A stretch of DNA of 64,000 nt from Meiothermus sp. (GTDB lineage Bacteria; Deinococcota; Deinococci; Deinococcales; Thermaceae): the NCBI RefSeq assembly GCF_026004115.1, contig NZ_BPIM01000001.1, positions 2,584,501 through 2,648,500 of the forward strand, written 5' to 3'. Both the position numbers and the translations under genes were made by a program. This document shows, one piece after another, positions 33,601-42,227 of this stretch (position 1 is the stretch's first letter; the number at the start of each line of letters is the position of its first letter). The notes under the pieces are model-generated. The model worked only from the letters and a program-made list of their open reading frames with translations, had not been told where the DNA came from and ran no database searches.

Positions 33601-34026
33601 ATGGCAAACTGGGCGGTGTGGGCTCTGCTCTCAGCCTTCTTCGCGGCTCTGACTGCCATTCTGGCCAAGCTGGGCCTTCGTGGCGTAGATTCTGATTACG
33701 CCACCCTGATTCGCACTTTTCTGATTTTTTGGGCTTTGTTGGGGTTTGTGGTGTTGACAGGAAAATGGAGCGATCCCCTGAGCCTGCCGGGTTCTACCTG
33801 GCTTTTTCTGGGGCTCTCGGCACTGGCTACCGGGGCCTCCTGGGTGGCTTACTTCCGGGCTTTACAGCTCGGCGAAGCCCACCGGGTGGCCCCGGTGGAC
33901 AAGCTTAGTGTGGTGCTGGTGGCTCTACTGGCCATGCTTTTTCTTGGAGAACGCCCGAGCCTGCGGGAATGGATGAGTATCACCCTGGTCACCCTGGGGG
34001 TACTGGTACTGGCTCTCAAGCGCTAG
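33601..34026 (+). CDS. EamA-family transporter, half-size
   Basis: Membrane protein of 141 residues with about five helices, a single EamA (DMT) unit: WALLSAFFAALTAILAKLGL, a short loop, three helices, and LMGERP-like VLVALLAMLFLGERPSLREW followed by a last helix. Half-size members act as homo- or heterodimers. The substrate is unknown. The ATG follows the Rieske TAG without a gap, so they are co-transcribed. Confidence 0.87.
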   Translation: MANWAVWALLSAFFAALTAILAKLGLRGVDSDYATLIRTFLIFWALLGFVVLTGKWSDPLSLPGSTWLFLGLSALATGASWVAYFRALQLGEAHRVAPVDKLSVVLVALLAMLFLGERPSLREWMSITLVTLGVLVLALKR

Positions 34027-34043
34027 CCTGTAAATAGGCTTTT
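34025..34043 (+). terminator. Weak hairpin after the EamA gene
   Basis: AGCCT (34025-34029), a 6-nt loop, AGGCT (34036-34040) and TTT. The 5-bp stem is short, so termination is probably partial. Confidence 0.35.
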
Positions 34044-34088
34044 GGGTCTGCAGATGTCTTTTGAATCCCGTGTCTGAAAGGAGTGTGT

Positions 34089-34919
34089 ATGTTCGAACGA
34101 ATCCTGGTTCCCTACAACAGCGGTACTAGTGCCCAGATGGCCTTGCAGCAGGCCATTCAGATCGCCCAAAGTCACGGCGGAATTATCCACGGGCTCAACG
34201 TCTTTGACCCGGCGCCCTATCAGAACGAACCTCTGCTAATGGACATGGGCAACGGCCTGCCGCCCCAGCCCGTAGATCCAAATCTATCTGTGGAGGCCCA
34301 TCTGCTTAAAATTGCCGAGGATCGAGCTAAGGAGAGTCTTGATCACTTCGAGCGTGAATGCCAAGCTTCCGGTGTGCGTTTTACCTCTGAGTTGCGTATG
34401 GGGAATGTGGCCTACCAGGTGCTTGAGGCCGCTCACCAGGCTGATCTAATGGTATTGGGCAGACCCACAGAGACCCGCAAGTTGCGTGGCCTGGTGGATA
34501 CCTGGGTGCGCCGCAGCCCTGTACCGGTATGGTTGGCGGTGGAGGCCCCGACACAACCTCAGCAGGTACTACTGGCTTACGATGGCGGGACGCGTGCAGC
34601 GGATGCACTACAGGTAGCGGCCCGACTGGCCCAGAGCTGGCAGCTACCTCTGGGACTGCGAGTCGTACGGGAGGTGGGCCGAGTGGACGAGGCGACCCTG
34701 AAACAGGCCGAGGGTCTATTGCACGAGCTGGGCATAGACCCTGTTTCTGCGGAACTACTTTCGGGACGTCCGGTGGAAATGCTGCTCTCGCTGACTGAGC
34801 CAAGCTCTATTTTGGTAATGGGCACCCATGGTCACGGGGTTTTTTGGGGTCTACGCTTTGGCCGAACGGTGGACGGATTGGTACAGGGAGCCAGGGGAGC
34901 CTTGCTGATTTGCCCCTGA
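34089..34919 (+). CDS. Universal stress protein, two UspA domains
   Basis: Cytoplasmic protein of 276 residues with two tandem Usp folds. The first begins RILVPYNSGTSAQMALQQA and ends MVLGRPTETRKLRGLVDTWVRRSPVPVWL; the second begins QVLLAYDGGTRAADAL and ends LVMGTHGHGVFWGLRFGRTVDGLVQGARGALLICP. The ATP-loop pattern G-x2-G-x9-G is kept only loosely in the second domain. The ATG at 34089 is placed 7 nt after AAAGGAG; an earlier in-frame GTG at 34083 is too close. Likely a stress-response protein. Confidence 0.88.
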   Translation: MFERILVPYNSGTSAQMALQQAIQIAQSHGGIIHGLNVFDPAPYQNEPLLMDMGNGLPPQPVDPNLSVEAHLLKIAEDRAKESLDHFERECQASGVRFTSELRMGNVAYQVLEAAHQADLMVLGRPTETRKLRGLVDTWVRRSPVPVWLAVEAPTQPQQVLLAYDGGTRAADALQVAARLAQSWQLPLGLRVVREVGRVDEATLKQAEGLLHELGIDPVSAELLSGRPVEMLLSLTEPSSILVMGTHGHGVFWGLRFGRTVDGLVQGARGALLICP

Positions 34920-35031
34920 GAACTGGAGATCCTTGGGTGCACCACTGCGCCCGATACAGGCGCTGGTGAGACGAACGCCTCCGAGAGGTGTTATGTCTGG
35001 ACTTACGCGGTGCTGAAGATCCCCGATAAAA

Positions 35032-35058
35032 TGGGCCTCCGGTAACTAGGGAGGCCCA
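35032..35058. terminator. Terminator at the end of the glucoamylase gene
   Basis: TGGGCCTCC (35032-35040) pairs with GGAGGCCCA (35050-35058). On the minus strand it is followed by TTTTATC, so it stops zwf-glucoamylase transcription. The glucoamylase stop codon lies in its loop. The rest of the 34920-35031 gap holds nothing recognisable. Confidence 0.75.
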
Positions 35059-37340
35059 ATGAATTGGAGAATCTCCACCCTGTAGTCCCGCCCTTCCCAC
35101 CCCTCCTCGAAGCGCCGGGTGAACTCGAGCGAGCGGTGCCCCTCGAGCTTTGCAGCATTGAGCTGAACCCCAAAACACCCCAGCCCCAGCGCGGTGGCAG
35201 GCAGCTCCTGTACCCCTTGCCAGCCGTCAAAGCCAAAGTGCAAGGTGAAGCGCCGCGTCGCCTCGACCCGGAGGGTTTGGTCGGGGCGGATGACCCGGTA
35301 GGGCGTGTCGGTGCGCCAGTGCAGGATCTCGGGAGGGCGGGGGCTTTGATAGCGCTGGGCTACCTCCTGGAACCACTCGCTGGGATGTGCTTGCTGCCAG
35401 GCCAGGAAGAGCTTGAGGTACTCGGCATGGGCCCAGACCAAAGGCATCGCGCTGCCGGTGGGCCGCCCGGGAAATAGGCCCCGTTCGGGGATCGGCGGGC
35501 TGTCCCAGACCTGCTCCGGGATCAGCCCCCCCAGGCTGGCCGCACGTGCCATGGCCCAGAGATGGGGCCGGGGGTCTTCCCCCGCCAGAAGGGCGTAGTG
35601 GCCACGCTCCCCGCTCAGCAGGGGCCAGGCCCGGCCCACCCCGTTTCCGTCAAAGGGAGTCCCGTCGGGGTGCTCGCCGTAGCCGTCGTGGTTGTAGCGG
35701 TGGTAAAAAGGACCGCTGGGAGTCTCCACCCGCAGCAGAGCCTCTGCCAGCCGTAGGGTATCGCGGATGCGGGGGTCATGCGGCGAGCGCAGCCCAAGCC
35801 GTACCAGGTAGAGAAACTCCAGCCCCACCAGCTCCTCGGCCGCTACCTGCTCACCCTGGCGGTTCTGCACCAGCACCCGGCCCCGTAGGCCCATCGTCCC
35901 TGGGGGTCGGATGCGCACGTAATGGCCCCGCACCCCGTGCTGATGGTCAAGGGGGGTATTCTCCACAAAGGTCCACTCCTCGATCCGCTCGTTCCAGGCA
36001 TCGGCCAGTGAGAGGGCGTAGCTTCGCTCGGGTTCCTCCAAAAAGGCTGCCCCCGCCACCAGCGCGGCCACCTCTACCCCCAGGGTGAAGGGGTTGGCTC
36101 CAGCGTTCTCCTCCCAGCGGTCTTGGGGGCTATAGGGGCCGTTTTGGGCGATAAAACCAAGAGCCTTTTGCACCATCCGCTGCACCTGGGCCCGCTCGGC
36201 TAACCCCCCCTCTTCTTCCAGCCGCGCCGCCAGTAGCACCGGTAGGGCTACCTCGTCGAGCTGGAGGCCCTGCCAGTAGGCCCGCCCATCGGGGTAGAAG
36301 TTCTGCTGCCAGCTTCCATCGGGCCGCTGAGTGGCCACGAGGTAGGCCAGCATCCGCCGGGCGTCCTGCACCTGGCCCGCCGCAAGCAGGGCCATCCCGG
36401 CTTCCACCGCGTCGCGCGGCCAGACCAGGTGGTAGCCGCCGGGGTCGTCGTGGGAGGAGCCCCAGGGGGTGGAGAGGCTGGCCACCACCGCCCCGGGGTA
36501 GGTCGCATCCTCATGCACCCGCAGCACCATGGCCGAGGTACGGGCCATCCGGGTGAGTTCCGGACTCGCTCCCTCGACCTTGAGCCCCCTAGCCCAGGCC
36601 TCCCAGCCCTCCAAGTAGCGTGCCCGCACCGCCCCGTAGCCTTCAGCCAGGCTCGAGGCGGCCAGGGTGTGTGCCCCCTCTGGGATCTTGGCAAACCCCA
36701 GGGCCAGCACCCCCGCGGGGGCCAACAGTTCGCCCATCAGGGCCACATTGCCTCCCTTGGCCTGGCGGAAGCCCCAGGTCATGGCCCCGTTCCGTTGAAA
36801 GTCCTGCCAGCCGTCGGAAAAGCCCACAAAACCCGCACTGGCCCGGGTAAATCCTGGTGCGGCCAGGAGGGCCAGCGCGGCCATCCCTTTCTGGGCATAA
36901 AGCACCGACCCCTCCACCCAGGCGGTGTTGTCGTGGCCGCTGCTGCTCAGGTGGGGGGCCAGCAGCGGATACAGCCGGAAGCCTTCTCCTTCCAGCCGGT
37001 AGTACACCAAGACCACATCGCGGCTGGGATCGGCCAGGAACTCCAGGTTCAGCGTGTAGCCCTCGCCCCGGTGCAGCACCTGGGGTAGGGGTATCTCGGG
37101 GGCCGGGGTCGAGAGGGTATAGGAGCGCACCCGCTTGACCTCGTGCCAAGCCCCCTCGCGGGCCACGATGAAGCCCAGGTCGCGGATCTGCGGCTCGCCG
37201 GTAGAGGGCCAGAAGACCTCGTTAAGGATGCCGTGCCCCAGGGTGAACCAGACCCGGGAGATGCCCAGGGCCGCGCCCACCAGATCCTTATCGCTGGAGG
37301 CCCAGGTAGGAGGAATGCCCGGCGCGCCAAAAGCTTCCAT
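35046..37340 (-). CDS. Glycoside hydrolase family 15 (glucoamylase / glucodextranase-like)
   Basis: Enzyme of 764 residues with the bacterial GH15 plan: an N-terminal beta-sandwich (to about 270) with LGISRVWFTLGHGILNEVFWP, and an (alpha/alpha)6 barrel. Catalytic-site landmarks are YHLVWPRDAVEAGMALL, RWEENAGANPFTLGVEVAAL with the general-acid Glu, and GSAMPLVWAHAEYLKL with the general-base Glu. No signal peptide is seen, so it should act inside the cell on maltodextrin or glycogen ends to release glucose. The ATG at 37340 overlaps the zwf stop, linking glucose release with the pentose phosphate pathway. Confidence 0.9.
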   Translation of the reverse strand: MEAFGAPGIPPTWASSDKDLVGAALGISRVWFTLGHGILNEVFWPSTGEPQIRDLGFIVAREGAWHEVKRVRSYTLSTPAPEIPLPQVLHRGEGYTLNLEFLADPSRDVVLVYYRLEGEGFRLYPLLAPHLSSSGHDNTAWVEGSVLYAQKGMAALALLAAPGFTRASAGFVGFSDGWQDFQRNGAMTWGFRQAKGGNVALMGELLAPAGVLALGFAKIPEGAHTLAASSLAEGYGAVRARYLEGWEAWARGLKVEGASPELTRMARTSAMVLRVHEDATYPGAVVASLSTPWGSSHDDPGGYHLVWPRDAVEAGMALLAAGQVQDARRMLAYLVATQRPDGSWQQNFYPDGRAYWQGLQLDEVALPVLLAARLEEEGGLAERAQVQRMVQKALGFIAQNGPYSPQDRWEENAGANPFTLGVEVAALVAGAAFLEEPERSYALSLADAWNERIEEWTFVENTPLDHQHGVRGHYVRIRPPGTMGLRGRVLVQNRQGEQVAAEELVGLEFLYLVRLGLRSPHDPRIRDTLRLAEALLRVETPSGPFYHRYNHDGYGEHPDGTPFDGNGVGRAWPLLSGERGHYALLAGEDPRPHLWAMARAASLGGLIPEQVWDSPPIPERGLFPGRPTGSAMPLVWAHAEYLKLFLAWQQAHPSEWFQEVAQRYQSPRPPEILHWRTDTPYRVIRPDQTLRVEATRRFTLHFGFDGWQGVQELPATALGLGCFGVQLNAAKLEGHRSLEFTRRFEEGWEGRDYRVEILQFIGPP

Positions 37341-38782
37341 CAATCGCCTCCTAAGGGCCGCCATGCGTGGCCGTCGTCCATCAACCGGGCCATTCCCAGC
37401 GGCCCCTCCGATCCGGCGGAGTAGGGCTCGGGCTGACCGAGCTTCCAGGCAGCGAGCACCGGCTCCAGAATGCGCCAGGCCCACTCCACCTCGTCGAAAC
37501 GCAGGAAGTGGGTTCGGTCGCCCTGTAAAGCATCCAGCAGAAGCTGCTCGTAGGCCGTGTAGGGGGCATCGCCGGGCTGTTCGTAGGGGGCCTCGAGGAC
37601 TACCGGTCGGGCCTCGAGCGCGAGCCCCGGGATCTTGGCCCAGGCCACAAGCTCGAGGGATTCCCGGGGCTTCATACGCAAAACCAGCCAGTTGCACCCA
37701 GGGGCCTTGGGGCCAAAGAACCGCATGGGCACGTCGTGGAACTGCAGCGCTACCTCGGCGTAGTCGGCGTGAAGCCGTTTGCCGCTGCGCAGATAAAAGG
37801 GCACCCCGCGCCAGCGCCAGTTATCCACATACAGCTTGAGGGCGGCGAAGGTCTCGGTGGTGGAGGCGGGCGGGATGTGCGCTTCCTGCCGGTAGCCCGG
37901 TACCGCCTGCCCCCCCAGGCTTCCGGCGGCGTACTGCCCCCGTACTGCAAAATCGTCCACCTGCGCCGCTGGGATGGATCGCACCGAGCGCAACACCTCA
38001 ACCTTGTGCTCGCGCAGCACCTCGGAGTCCCATACCGAGGGGGGCTCGAGGGCCATCAGGGTAAAAAGTTGCATCAGATGGTTTTGCAGCATGTCACGTA
38101 AGGCCCCAGCACGGTCATAGTAGCGCCAACGGCCCTCCAGGCCGAGGGTTTCGGCGTAGGTAATCTGGACTTGCGCGATGTGCTGAGCGTTCCAGATAGG
38201 CTCCAAAAAGCGGTTGGCAAAGCGGAAGACCAGGAGGTTCTGGGTGGTCTCCTTGCCCAGAAAGTGATCGATGCGGAAGATCTGGTCTTCCCGCCAAAAG
38301 CGGTGCATCTGCCCACGCAGGGCCTCCGCAGAGGCCAGATCGTAGCCGAAAGGCTTTTCCACGATCAGACGGCGGAAACCCTGATTATCGCCATTCAGCC
38401 CAGCTTGCCCCAGCCCCTCCGCGGCCTGGCCGAATAGATCCGGGGGCAAAGCCAGGTAAAAGAGGGCGTTTTCGGTGAGATCTGCTCGTAGAACGGACAG
38501 CTTCTCGGGGCTCAGGTCGCCCGCGCGGTAAGCGATCCGCTCCCGCAGCCCGCCCCAGACCGCGGGATCGAACTCCGGCACAAAGCGGCGCAGGGCCTGC
38601 TCGAGGTGCGCCAAAAACTCCTCCCGCTTCCAGTCTTTTTCTGCATATCCTAGTAGCGATACCCCCTCCAGATGACCCCGCGTATATAGTCGGTACAGTG
38701 CAGGCATCAGCAGCCGCTGGGTCAGGTCACCGGTTGCACCCAGGATGACCAGGGTTGTGGCATCAGGCGTTTGTGAGTTCAT
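37340..38782 (-). CDS. zwf: Glucose-6-phosphate 1-dehydrogenase
   Basis: First enzyme of the oxidative pentose phosphate pathway, 480 residues. LVILGATGDLTQRLLMPALYRL is the NADP-binding Rossmann motif (residues 12-33); EKPFGYDLASA and the active-site RIDHFLGKET carry the catalytic His and the phosphate-binding Lys. LDALQGDRTHFLRFDEVEWAWRI is the typical C-terminal stretch. Partners gnd and pgl are encoded 2-4 kb away on the other strand. The ATG at 38782 is 8 nt after a possible GAGCAT -10 that follows a weak GTAAA-type repeat. Confidence 0.95.
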   Translation of the reverse strand: MNSQTPDATTLVILGATGDLTQRLLMPALYRLYTRGHLEGVSLLGYAEKDWKREEFLAHLEQALRRFVPEFDPAVWGGLRERIAYRAGDLSPEKLSVLRADLTENALFYLALPPDLFGQAAEGLGQAGLNGDNQGFRRLIVEKPFGYDLASAEALRGQMHRFWREDQIFRIDHFLGKETTQNLLVFRFANRFLEPIWNAQHIAQVQITYAETLGLEGRWRYYDRAGALRDMLQNHLMQLFTLMALEPPSVWDSEVLREHKVEVLRSVRSIPAAQVDDFAVRGQYAAGSLGGQAVPGYRQEAHIPPASTTETFAALKLYVDNWRWRGVPFYLRSGKRLHADYAEVALQFHDVPMRFFGPKAPGCNWLVLRMKPRESLELVAWAKIPGLALEARPVVLEAPYEQPGDAPYTAYEQLLLDALQGDRTHFLRFDEVEWAWRILEPVLAAWKLGQPEPYSAGSEGPLGMARLMDDGHAWRPLGGD

Positions 38783-38790
38783 ATGCGCCT

Positions 38791-38822
38791 ATGCTCTGTC
38801 TGCGGGGTTAGGATTTGGTAAA
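38791..38822 (-). promoter_or_regulatory. Possible CpxR-like operator and -10 of zwf (weak)
   Basis: On the minus strand TTTAC (38818-38822), N6, CTAAC (38807-38811), N10, GAGCAT (38791-38796), then 8 nt to the ATG. The geometry equals that of the four stronger sites, but the second half matches only 3 of 5 bases. Confidence 0.35.
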
Positions 38823-38867
38823 AAACAGGCTTCAGCCTCAAACCTATCGACCTCGAGCAACTCCAGC

Positions 38868-39365
38868 TCACGCATTTCCCGGGGAGGCTTGGTTTTGACT
38901 GAGCCGCAATGCTTCCTCCGCGGTCAGACCGTTTTTGATGGCCAGGGCCAGCAACAGACGGTTTTGATACTCGATATGCCTCAATAGGGTCTCGATTTCT
39001 TGCTCGGCCTTAACGTTAATCTCGTAGTCGTGCTCAGCACGTAGTTCCGCGTGGCGGCTTTGCAGATTTTGTCCAAGCATGATCAGGGGCATCAAAAAAA
39101 GCTGAATCATGTTTGATATGAACAGCCAAAATACGAAGGCCATTGGCGGATCGAATTTAAGGTGCGGTGGAGCCAAAAAGTTCCAGGAAAGCCACAACAT
39201 CGTCCAGGTGAACACGATCAGAAAAAACCCCATACTGCCTACGCGTTCCGTGATCCAAACTGCAAGGCGTTCCAGGGGAGAAAGAGAAGCCTGATGAAGT
39301 TGGTTGACGTTGCGCACGGGTTTGCGCCGTTTTAGGATTTCGATAATATTGGGCGGTAGTTCCAT
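38868..39365 (-). CDS. DUF1003 membrane protein
   Basis: Protein of 165 residues with two central helices: SMGFFLIVFTWTMLWLSWNFL and DPPMAFVFWLFISNMIQLFLMPLIML, preceded by LERLAVWITERVGS and followed by a charged helix (GQNLQSRHAELRAEHDYEINVKAEQEIETLLRHIEYQN). This is the diagnostic DUF1003 pattern; function unknown. The ATG at 39365 gives MELPPNIIEILKRR; the frame is open further upstream but would overlap the divergent TauE gene and its promoter. Confidence 0.87.
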   Translation of the reverse strand: MELPPNIIEILKRRKPVRNVNQLHQASLSPLERLAVWITERVGSMGFFLIVFTWTMLWLSWNFLAPPHLKFDPPMAFVFWLFISNMIQLFLMPLIMLGQNLQSRHAELRAEHDYEINVKAEQEIETLLRHIEYQNRLLLALAIKNGLTAEEALRLSQNQASPGNA

Positions 39366-39377
39366 AGCGTATAGAAT
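39349..39377 (+). promoter_or_regulatory. Promoter of the TauE/DUF1634 operon
   Basis: TTGGGC (39349-39354), 17 nt, TAGAAT (39372-39377), then 12 nt to the ATG at 39390. The -35 lies inside the first codons of the divergent DUF1003 gene. Confidence 0.65.
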
Positions 39378-39389
39378 ACGCCTGTAGGC

Positions 39390-40232
39390 ATGAGAGAACT
39401 CGAGCTCTCCCTTCTTTTGTTCCTGGGCAGTCTGCTGGCCGGAGGGGTGGGGGCCCTCACCGGGCTGGGCGGTGGGGTGATTTTGGTACCCATGTTGGTG
39501 CTGGGCTTCAAAGTTGATCTGCACTACGCCCTGGGGGCCTCGCTGGTCTCGGTTATCGCGACCTCGAGCGGGGCTGCTTCGGCCTATGTGCGTGAGGGGT
39601 TTTCCAATCTTCGCATCGGGATGTTCCTGGAGATAGCTACCACCCTGGGGGCCTTGCTGGGGGCTTACCTAGTAGGGATCCTTCCTAAAAGTTGGATCGC
39701 TACGGTGTTTGGCTTAGTGCTAATGTACTCGGCCTACCAGGGCTTCCAGGATCGACACAAAGATGAAGAACCCAGCACTAAGCCTTCTGACCCCTTAGCG
39801 GTGCGCTTGCGCATGGAAGGTACTTACCCCACCTCCCAGGGCCCCGTACCCTACCGGGTGTACCGTGTGCTGGCCGGATTTGGACTCATGGGGATAGCTG
39901 GGCTGCTTTCAGGGCTTCTGGGTATTGGCTCGGGGGCACTGAAGGTACTGGCCATGGATCGGGTAATGGGCCTGCCCTACAAGGTTTCCACCACCACCTC
40001 TAACTTTATGATTGGGGTAACCGCAGCGGCCAGTGCAGGGGTCTATCTTAGCCGGGGCTACATTGATCCCCTGCTGGCCATGCCGGTCATGCTGGGCGTG
40101 CTGATTGGCTCGTTGATGGGGGCTCGTATCCTAACCCGGGCTGCCCCGGCACGACTGCGGTTGCTTTTTGTTGGGGTGATCGCCCTACTGGGGGTGCAGA
40201 TGATTTATCAGGGCCTTCGAGGCGGGCTATGA
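39390..40232 (+). CDS. TauE/SafE-family anion (sulfite/sulfonate) exporter
   Basis: Membrane protein of 280 residues with about eight helices in two repeats. GALTGLGGGVILVPMLVLGF and the second-half IAGLLSGLLGIGSGALKVLAMDRVMGLPYKVSTTTSNFMIGVTAAASA are the paired family signatures. It probably exports sulfite, sulfoacetate or a related anion. The following gene (DUF1634) overlaps by ATGA, a pairing often seen with this family. Confidence 0.9.
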   Translation: MRELELSLLLFLGSLLAGGVGALTGLGGGVILVPMLVLGFKVDLHYALGASLVSVIATSSGAASAYVREGFSNLRIGMFLEIATTLGALLGAYLVGILPKSWIATVFGLVLMYSAYQGFQDRHKDEEPSTKPSDPLAVRLRMEGTYPTSQGPVPYRVYRVLAGFGLMGIAGLLSGLLGIGSGALKVLAMDRVMGLPYKVSTTTSNFMIGVTAAASAGVYLSRGYIDPLLAMPVMLGVLIGSLMGARILTRAAPARLRLLFVGVIALLGVQMIYQGLRGGL

Positions 40233-40588
40233 ACGACCGGCAGATGGAACTATTCCTGGGTAACTTGCTGCGGGTAGGGTTGTTTCTGGCAGGGGGGGTG
40301 GTTTTGCTGGGAGGGGTACTCGAGCTCATGCACCATGGGTATGACGTCGTCCGCTTCGATATCTTTCGTGGAGAGTCCGCGGGCTTGCGCTCACTGGATG
40401 GCATCTGGAATGGGATCATTGCCGGTCAGCCCCGCGCCCTCATTCAGCTGGGAATCTTACTGTTGGTGGCTACCCCCTTGTTGCGGGTCGCTGTATCGGC
40501 CTTTCTCTTTGCTCGCCAAAAGGACGCTGTTTTTAGCACGATCACCTTGGTGGTGCTGTGTATCTTGCTGTATAGCTTGAATCATTAA
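40229..40588 (+). CDS. DUF1634 membrane protein
   Basis: Protein of 119 residues with three helices: LLRVGLFLAGGVVLLGGVLEL, LIQLGILLLVATPLLRVAVSAFLF and a C-terminal TITLVVLCILLYSL. PxLRVxxS in the second helix is typical of DUF1634. It is probably an accessory subunit of the upstream TauE exporter; the function is unproven. The stop is followed after 9 nt by gnd. Confidence 0.87.
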   Translation: MNDRQMELFLGNLLRVGLFLAGGVVLLGGVLELMHHGYDVVRFDIFRGESAGLRSLDGIWNGIIAGQPRALIQLGILLLVATPLLRVAVSAFLFARQKDAVFSTITLVVLCILLYSLNH

Positions 40589-40597
40589 GGGGGGATT

Positions 40598-41506
40598 ATG
40601 CACGAGATCGGTATGGTTGGCTTGGGTCGCATGGGTGGTAACATGGCCCGGCGTTTGTTGAGAAAAGGCTTTAGGGTGGTGGGTTTTGATCGAGACCCAG
40701 AGGCGCTGCAAAGCATAGATTCCATCGTTCCGGCCCAATCCGTTAAGCACCTCTGTGAGCTGCTCAACCCACCTCGTCTGGTCTGGCTAATGCTTCCTGC
40801 AGGAAGCATTAGCCAGGCGGTGTTTCAAGAGCTTACCTCCTTGCTATCCCTGGGCGATTTGGTGGTGGATGGCGGCAATGCGTACTACAAAGACAGCCAG
40901 GTGCGTGGCGCCGCTTTGGCGGAGCGGGGCATACTCTTTGCCGATGTAGGGGTTTCTGGGGGGGTGTGGGGTTTGGAAATAGGATATGGCCTGATGGTCG
41001 GTGGTTCTAAAGAAACACTCCATAGGTTGCAGCCCTTTCTAGAAACATTAGCACCCGCATCCGATCGGGGCTGGGCGCACTTGGGGCCGGTAGGGGCAGG
41101 CCATTTTGCCAAGATGGTGCACAATGGTATCGAATATGGCATGATGCAGGCTCTGGCTGAAGGACTGGATTTGATTCGTCGAAAAAGTGAGTTCGGTATT
41201 GACCTGGCTGTCTTAACCCATGCTTGGCGGGAGGGCACCGTAATTCGAAGCTGGCTACTGGATCTGGTGGCCGAGGGGTTGCGGAAAGACCCCGAGCTTA
41301 AGGGCATCGCTCCGATAGTAGCCGACTCAGGTGAAGGGCGCTGGATGGTGTCGGAGGCTCTCGAGCTGGGGGTGGCCCTGCCAGCAATAACCAGCGCACT
41401 ATTTGTGCGCTTTGAAAGCCAGGATCGAGAAGGGTATGACCGCCGTTTATTGGCCATGATGCGCCACATGTTTGGCGGCCATTCGGTAGAGTCCAATGGG
41501 CTTTAG
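40598..41506 (+). CDS. gnd: 6-phosphogluconate dehydrogenase, decarboxylating (short YqeC/Gnd type)
   Basis: Third enzyme of the oxidative pentose phosphate pathway, 302 residues, the short NAD-type form. Cofactor motif GMVGLGRMGGNMARRLLRKG (residues 4-23), WLMLPAGS, VVDGGNAYYKDSQ, the substrate motif GVSGGVWGLEIGYGLMVGG and the catalytic GAGHFAKMVHNGIEYGMMQ with active Lys are all present. Codons for WLMLPAGSISQ lie in a perfect 34-bp DNA palindrome. The stop overlaps the pgl ATG by 11 nt. Confidence 0.93.
   Translation: MHEIGMVGLGRMGGNMARRLLRKGFRVVGFDRDPEALQSIDSIVPAQSVKHLCELLNPPRLVWLMLPAGSISQAVFQELTSLLSLGDLVVDGGNAYYKDSQVRGAALAERGILFADVGVSGGVWGLEIGYGLMVGGSKETLHRLQPFLETLAPASDRGWAHLGPVGAGHFAKMVHNGIEYGMMQALAEGLDLIRRKSEFGIDLAVLTHAWREGTVIRSWLLDLVAEGLRKDPELKGIAPIVADSGEGRWMVSEALELGVALPAITSALFVRFESQDREGYDRRLLAMMRHMFGGHSVESNGL
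40783..40816. repeat. Perfect 34-bp palindrome inside gnd
   Basis: The two 17-nt arms are exact reverse complements around the centre CTGCAG (40797-40802), with no spacer. Left arm CTGGCTAATGCTTCCTG. It lies within the conserved LMLPAG codons. Confidence 0.95.
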
Positions 41507-42143
41507 CGTACAAGTCTCTCCCACCCCGGAAGCGGTGGCCGAGGCCTTGTCTGATAAGCTAGCTCAACAACTCCGACACGGTGGGCGGGCGGTTCTGGCG
41601 GGAGGGCAGACCCCTTTGCCAGCCTACGAGCAGCTAGGCCGGTGCGCGCTTCCCTGGGAGAAGATCGAGCTGGTTCCATCCGATGAGCGCTGTGTTGCAC
41701 CCGAATCACCGCTTCGCAACGACCGCCAGATTGGCCGGGCGCTGGGCCTTGAGCAGGTATGCCTGCATCGCTTTCCTGTAGAACAGGGGTCGGTAGCAGC
41801 AGCCCTACAAATGGAACCTGTGGTTGCCCGCATGTTACCTTTTACAACCGTAGTGCTGGGCCTAGGGGAAGACGGACATACTGCTAGCCTGTTTCCAGGA
41901 CTTCCAATACCGGCAAAGGCCCTGGTTGCGCCAGTGCTAAGAGCTCCAAAACCCCCACCCGAGCGAGTGACCCTCACTCCTCTGGCCCTGGCGCAGACTG
42001 AGCTGCTGGTATTGGTGGCAGTTGGCCTTTCCAAACGGGAGGCTCTGCGAAGGGTGCTGGCAGGGGAGGCCCTACCGCCCAATCAGATTAAGGCGCCTCA
42101 ACGCATTGTATTTTGTGATCACGCAGCCTATCCTGATTCTTAA
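41496..42143 (+). CDS. pgl: 6-phosphogluconolactonase
   Basis: Second enzyme of the oxidative pentose phosphate pathway, 215 residues. AVLAGGQTPLPAYEQL, WEKIELVPSDERCVAPESPLRNDRQI and VVLGLGEDGHTASLFPG are the family motifs, the last with the catalytic His. The C-terminus RVTLTPLALAQTELLVLVAVGLSKREALRRVL is also typical. With zwf and gnd the whole oxidative branch is encoded within 5 kb. Confidence 0.92.
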   Translation: MGFSVQVSPTPEAVAEALSDKLAQQLRHGGRAVLAGGQTPLPAYEQLGRCALPWEKIELVPSDERCVAPESPLRNDRQIGRALGLEQVCLHRFPVEQGSVAAALQMEPVVARMLPFTTVVLGLGEDGHTASLFPGLPIPAKALVAPVLRAPKPPPERVTLTPLALAQTELLVLVAVGLSKREALRRVLAGEALPPNQIKAPQRIVFCDHAAYPDS

Positions 42144-42227
42144 ACCCACCGGTTGTTGGGCGATAGTTACAGAACGGATCGCTACAAACTACGACTTCTA
42201 CCAGGCTACTATCTTGGTCAGGCTTTG

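Noticed and set aside
34040-34088. A GTAAA-type operator before the UspA gene
   Set aside because: A GTAAAT occurs at 34030 but there is no second half at 11 bp and no -10 at the expected spacing; it is the loop of a small hairpin.
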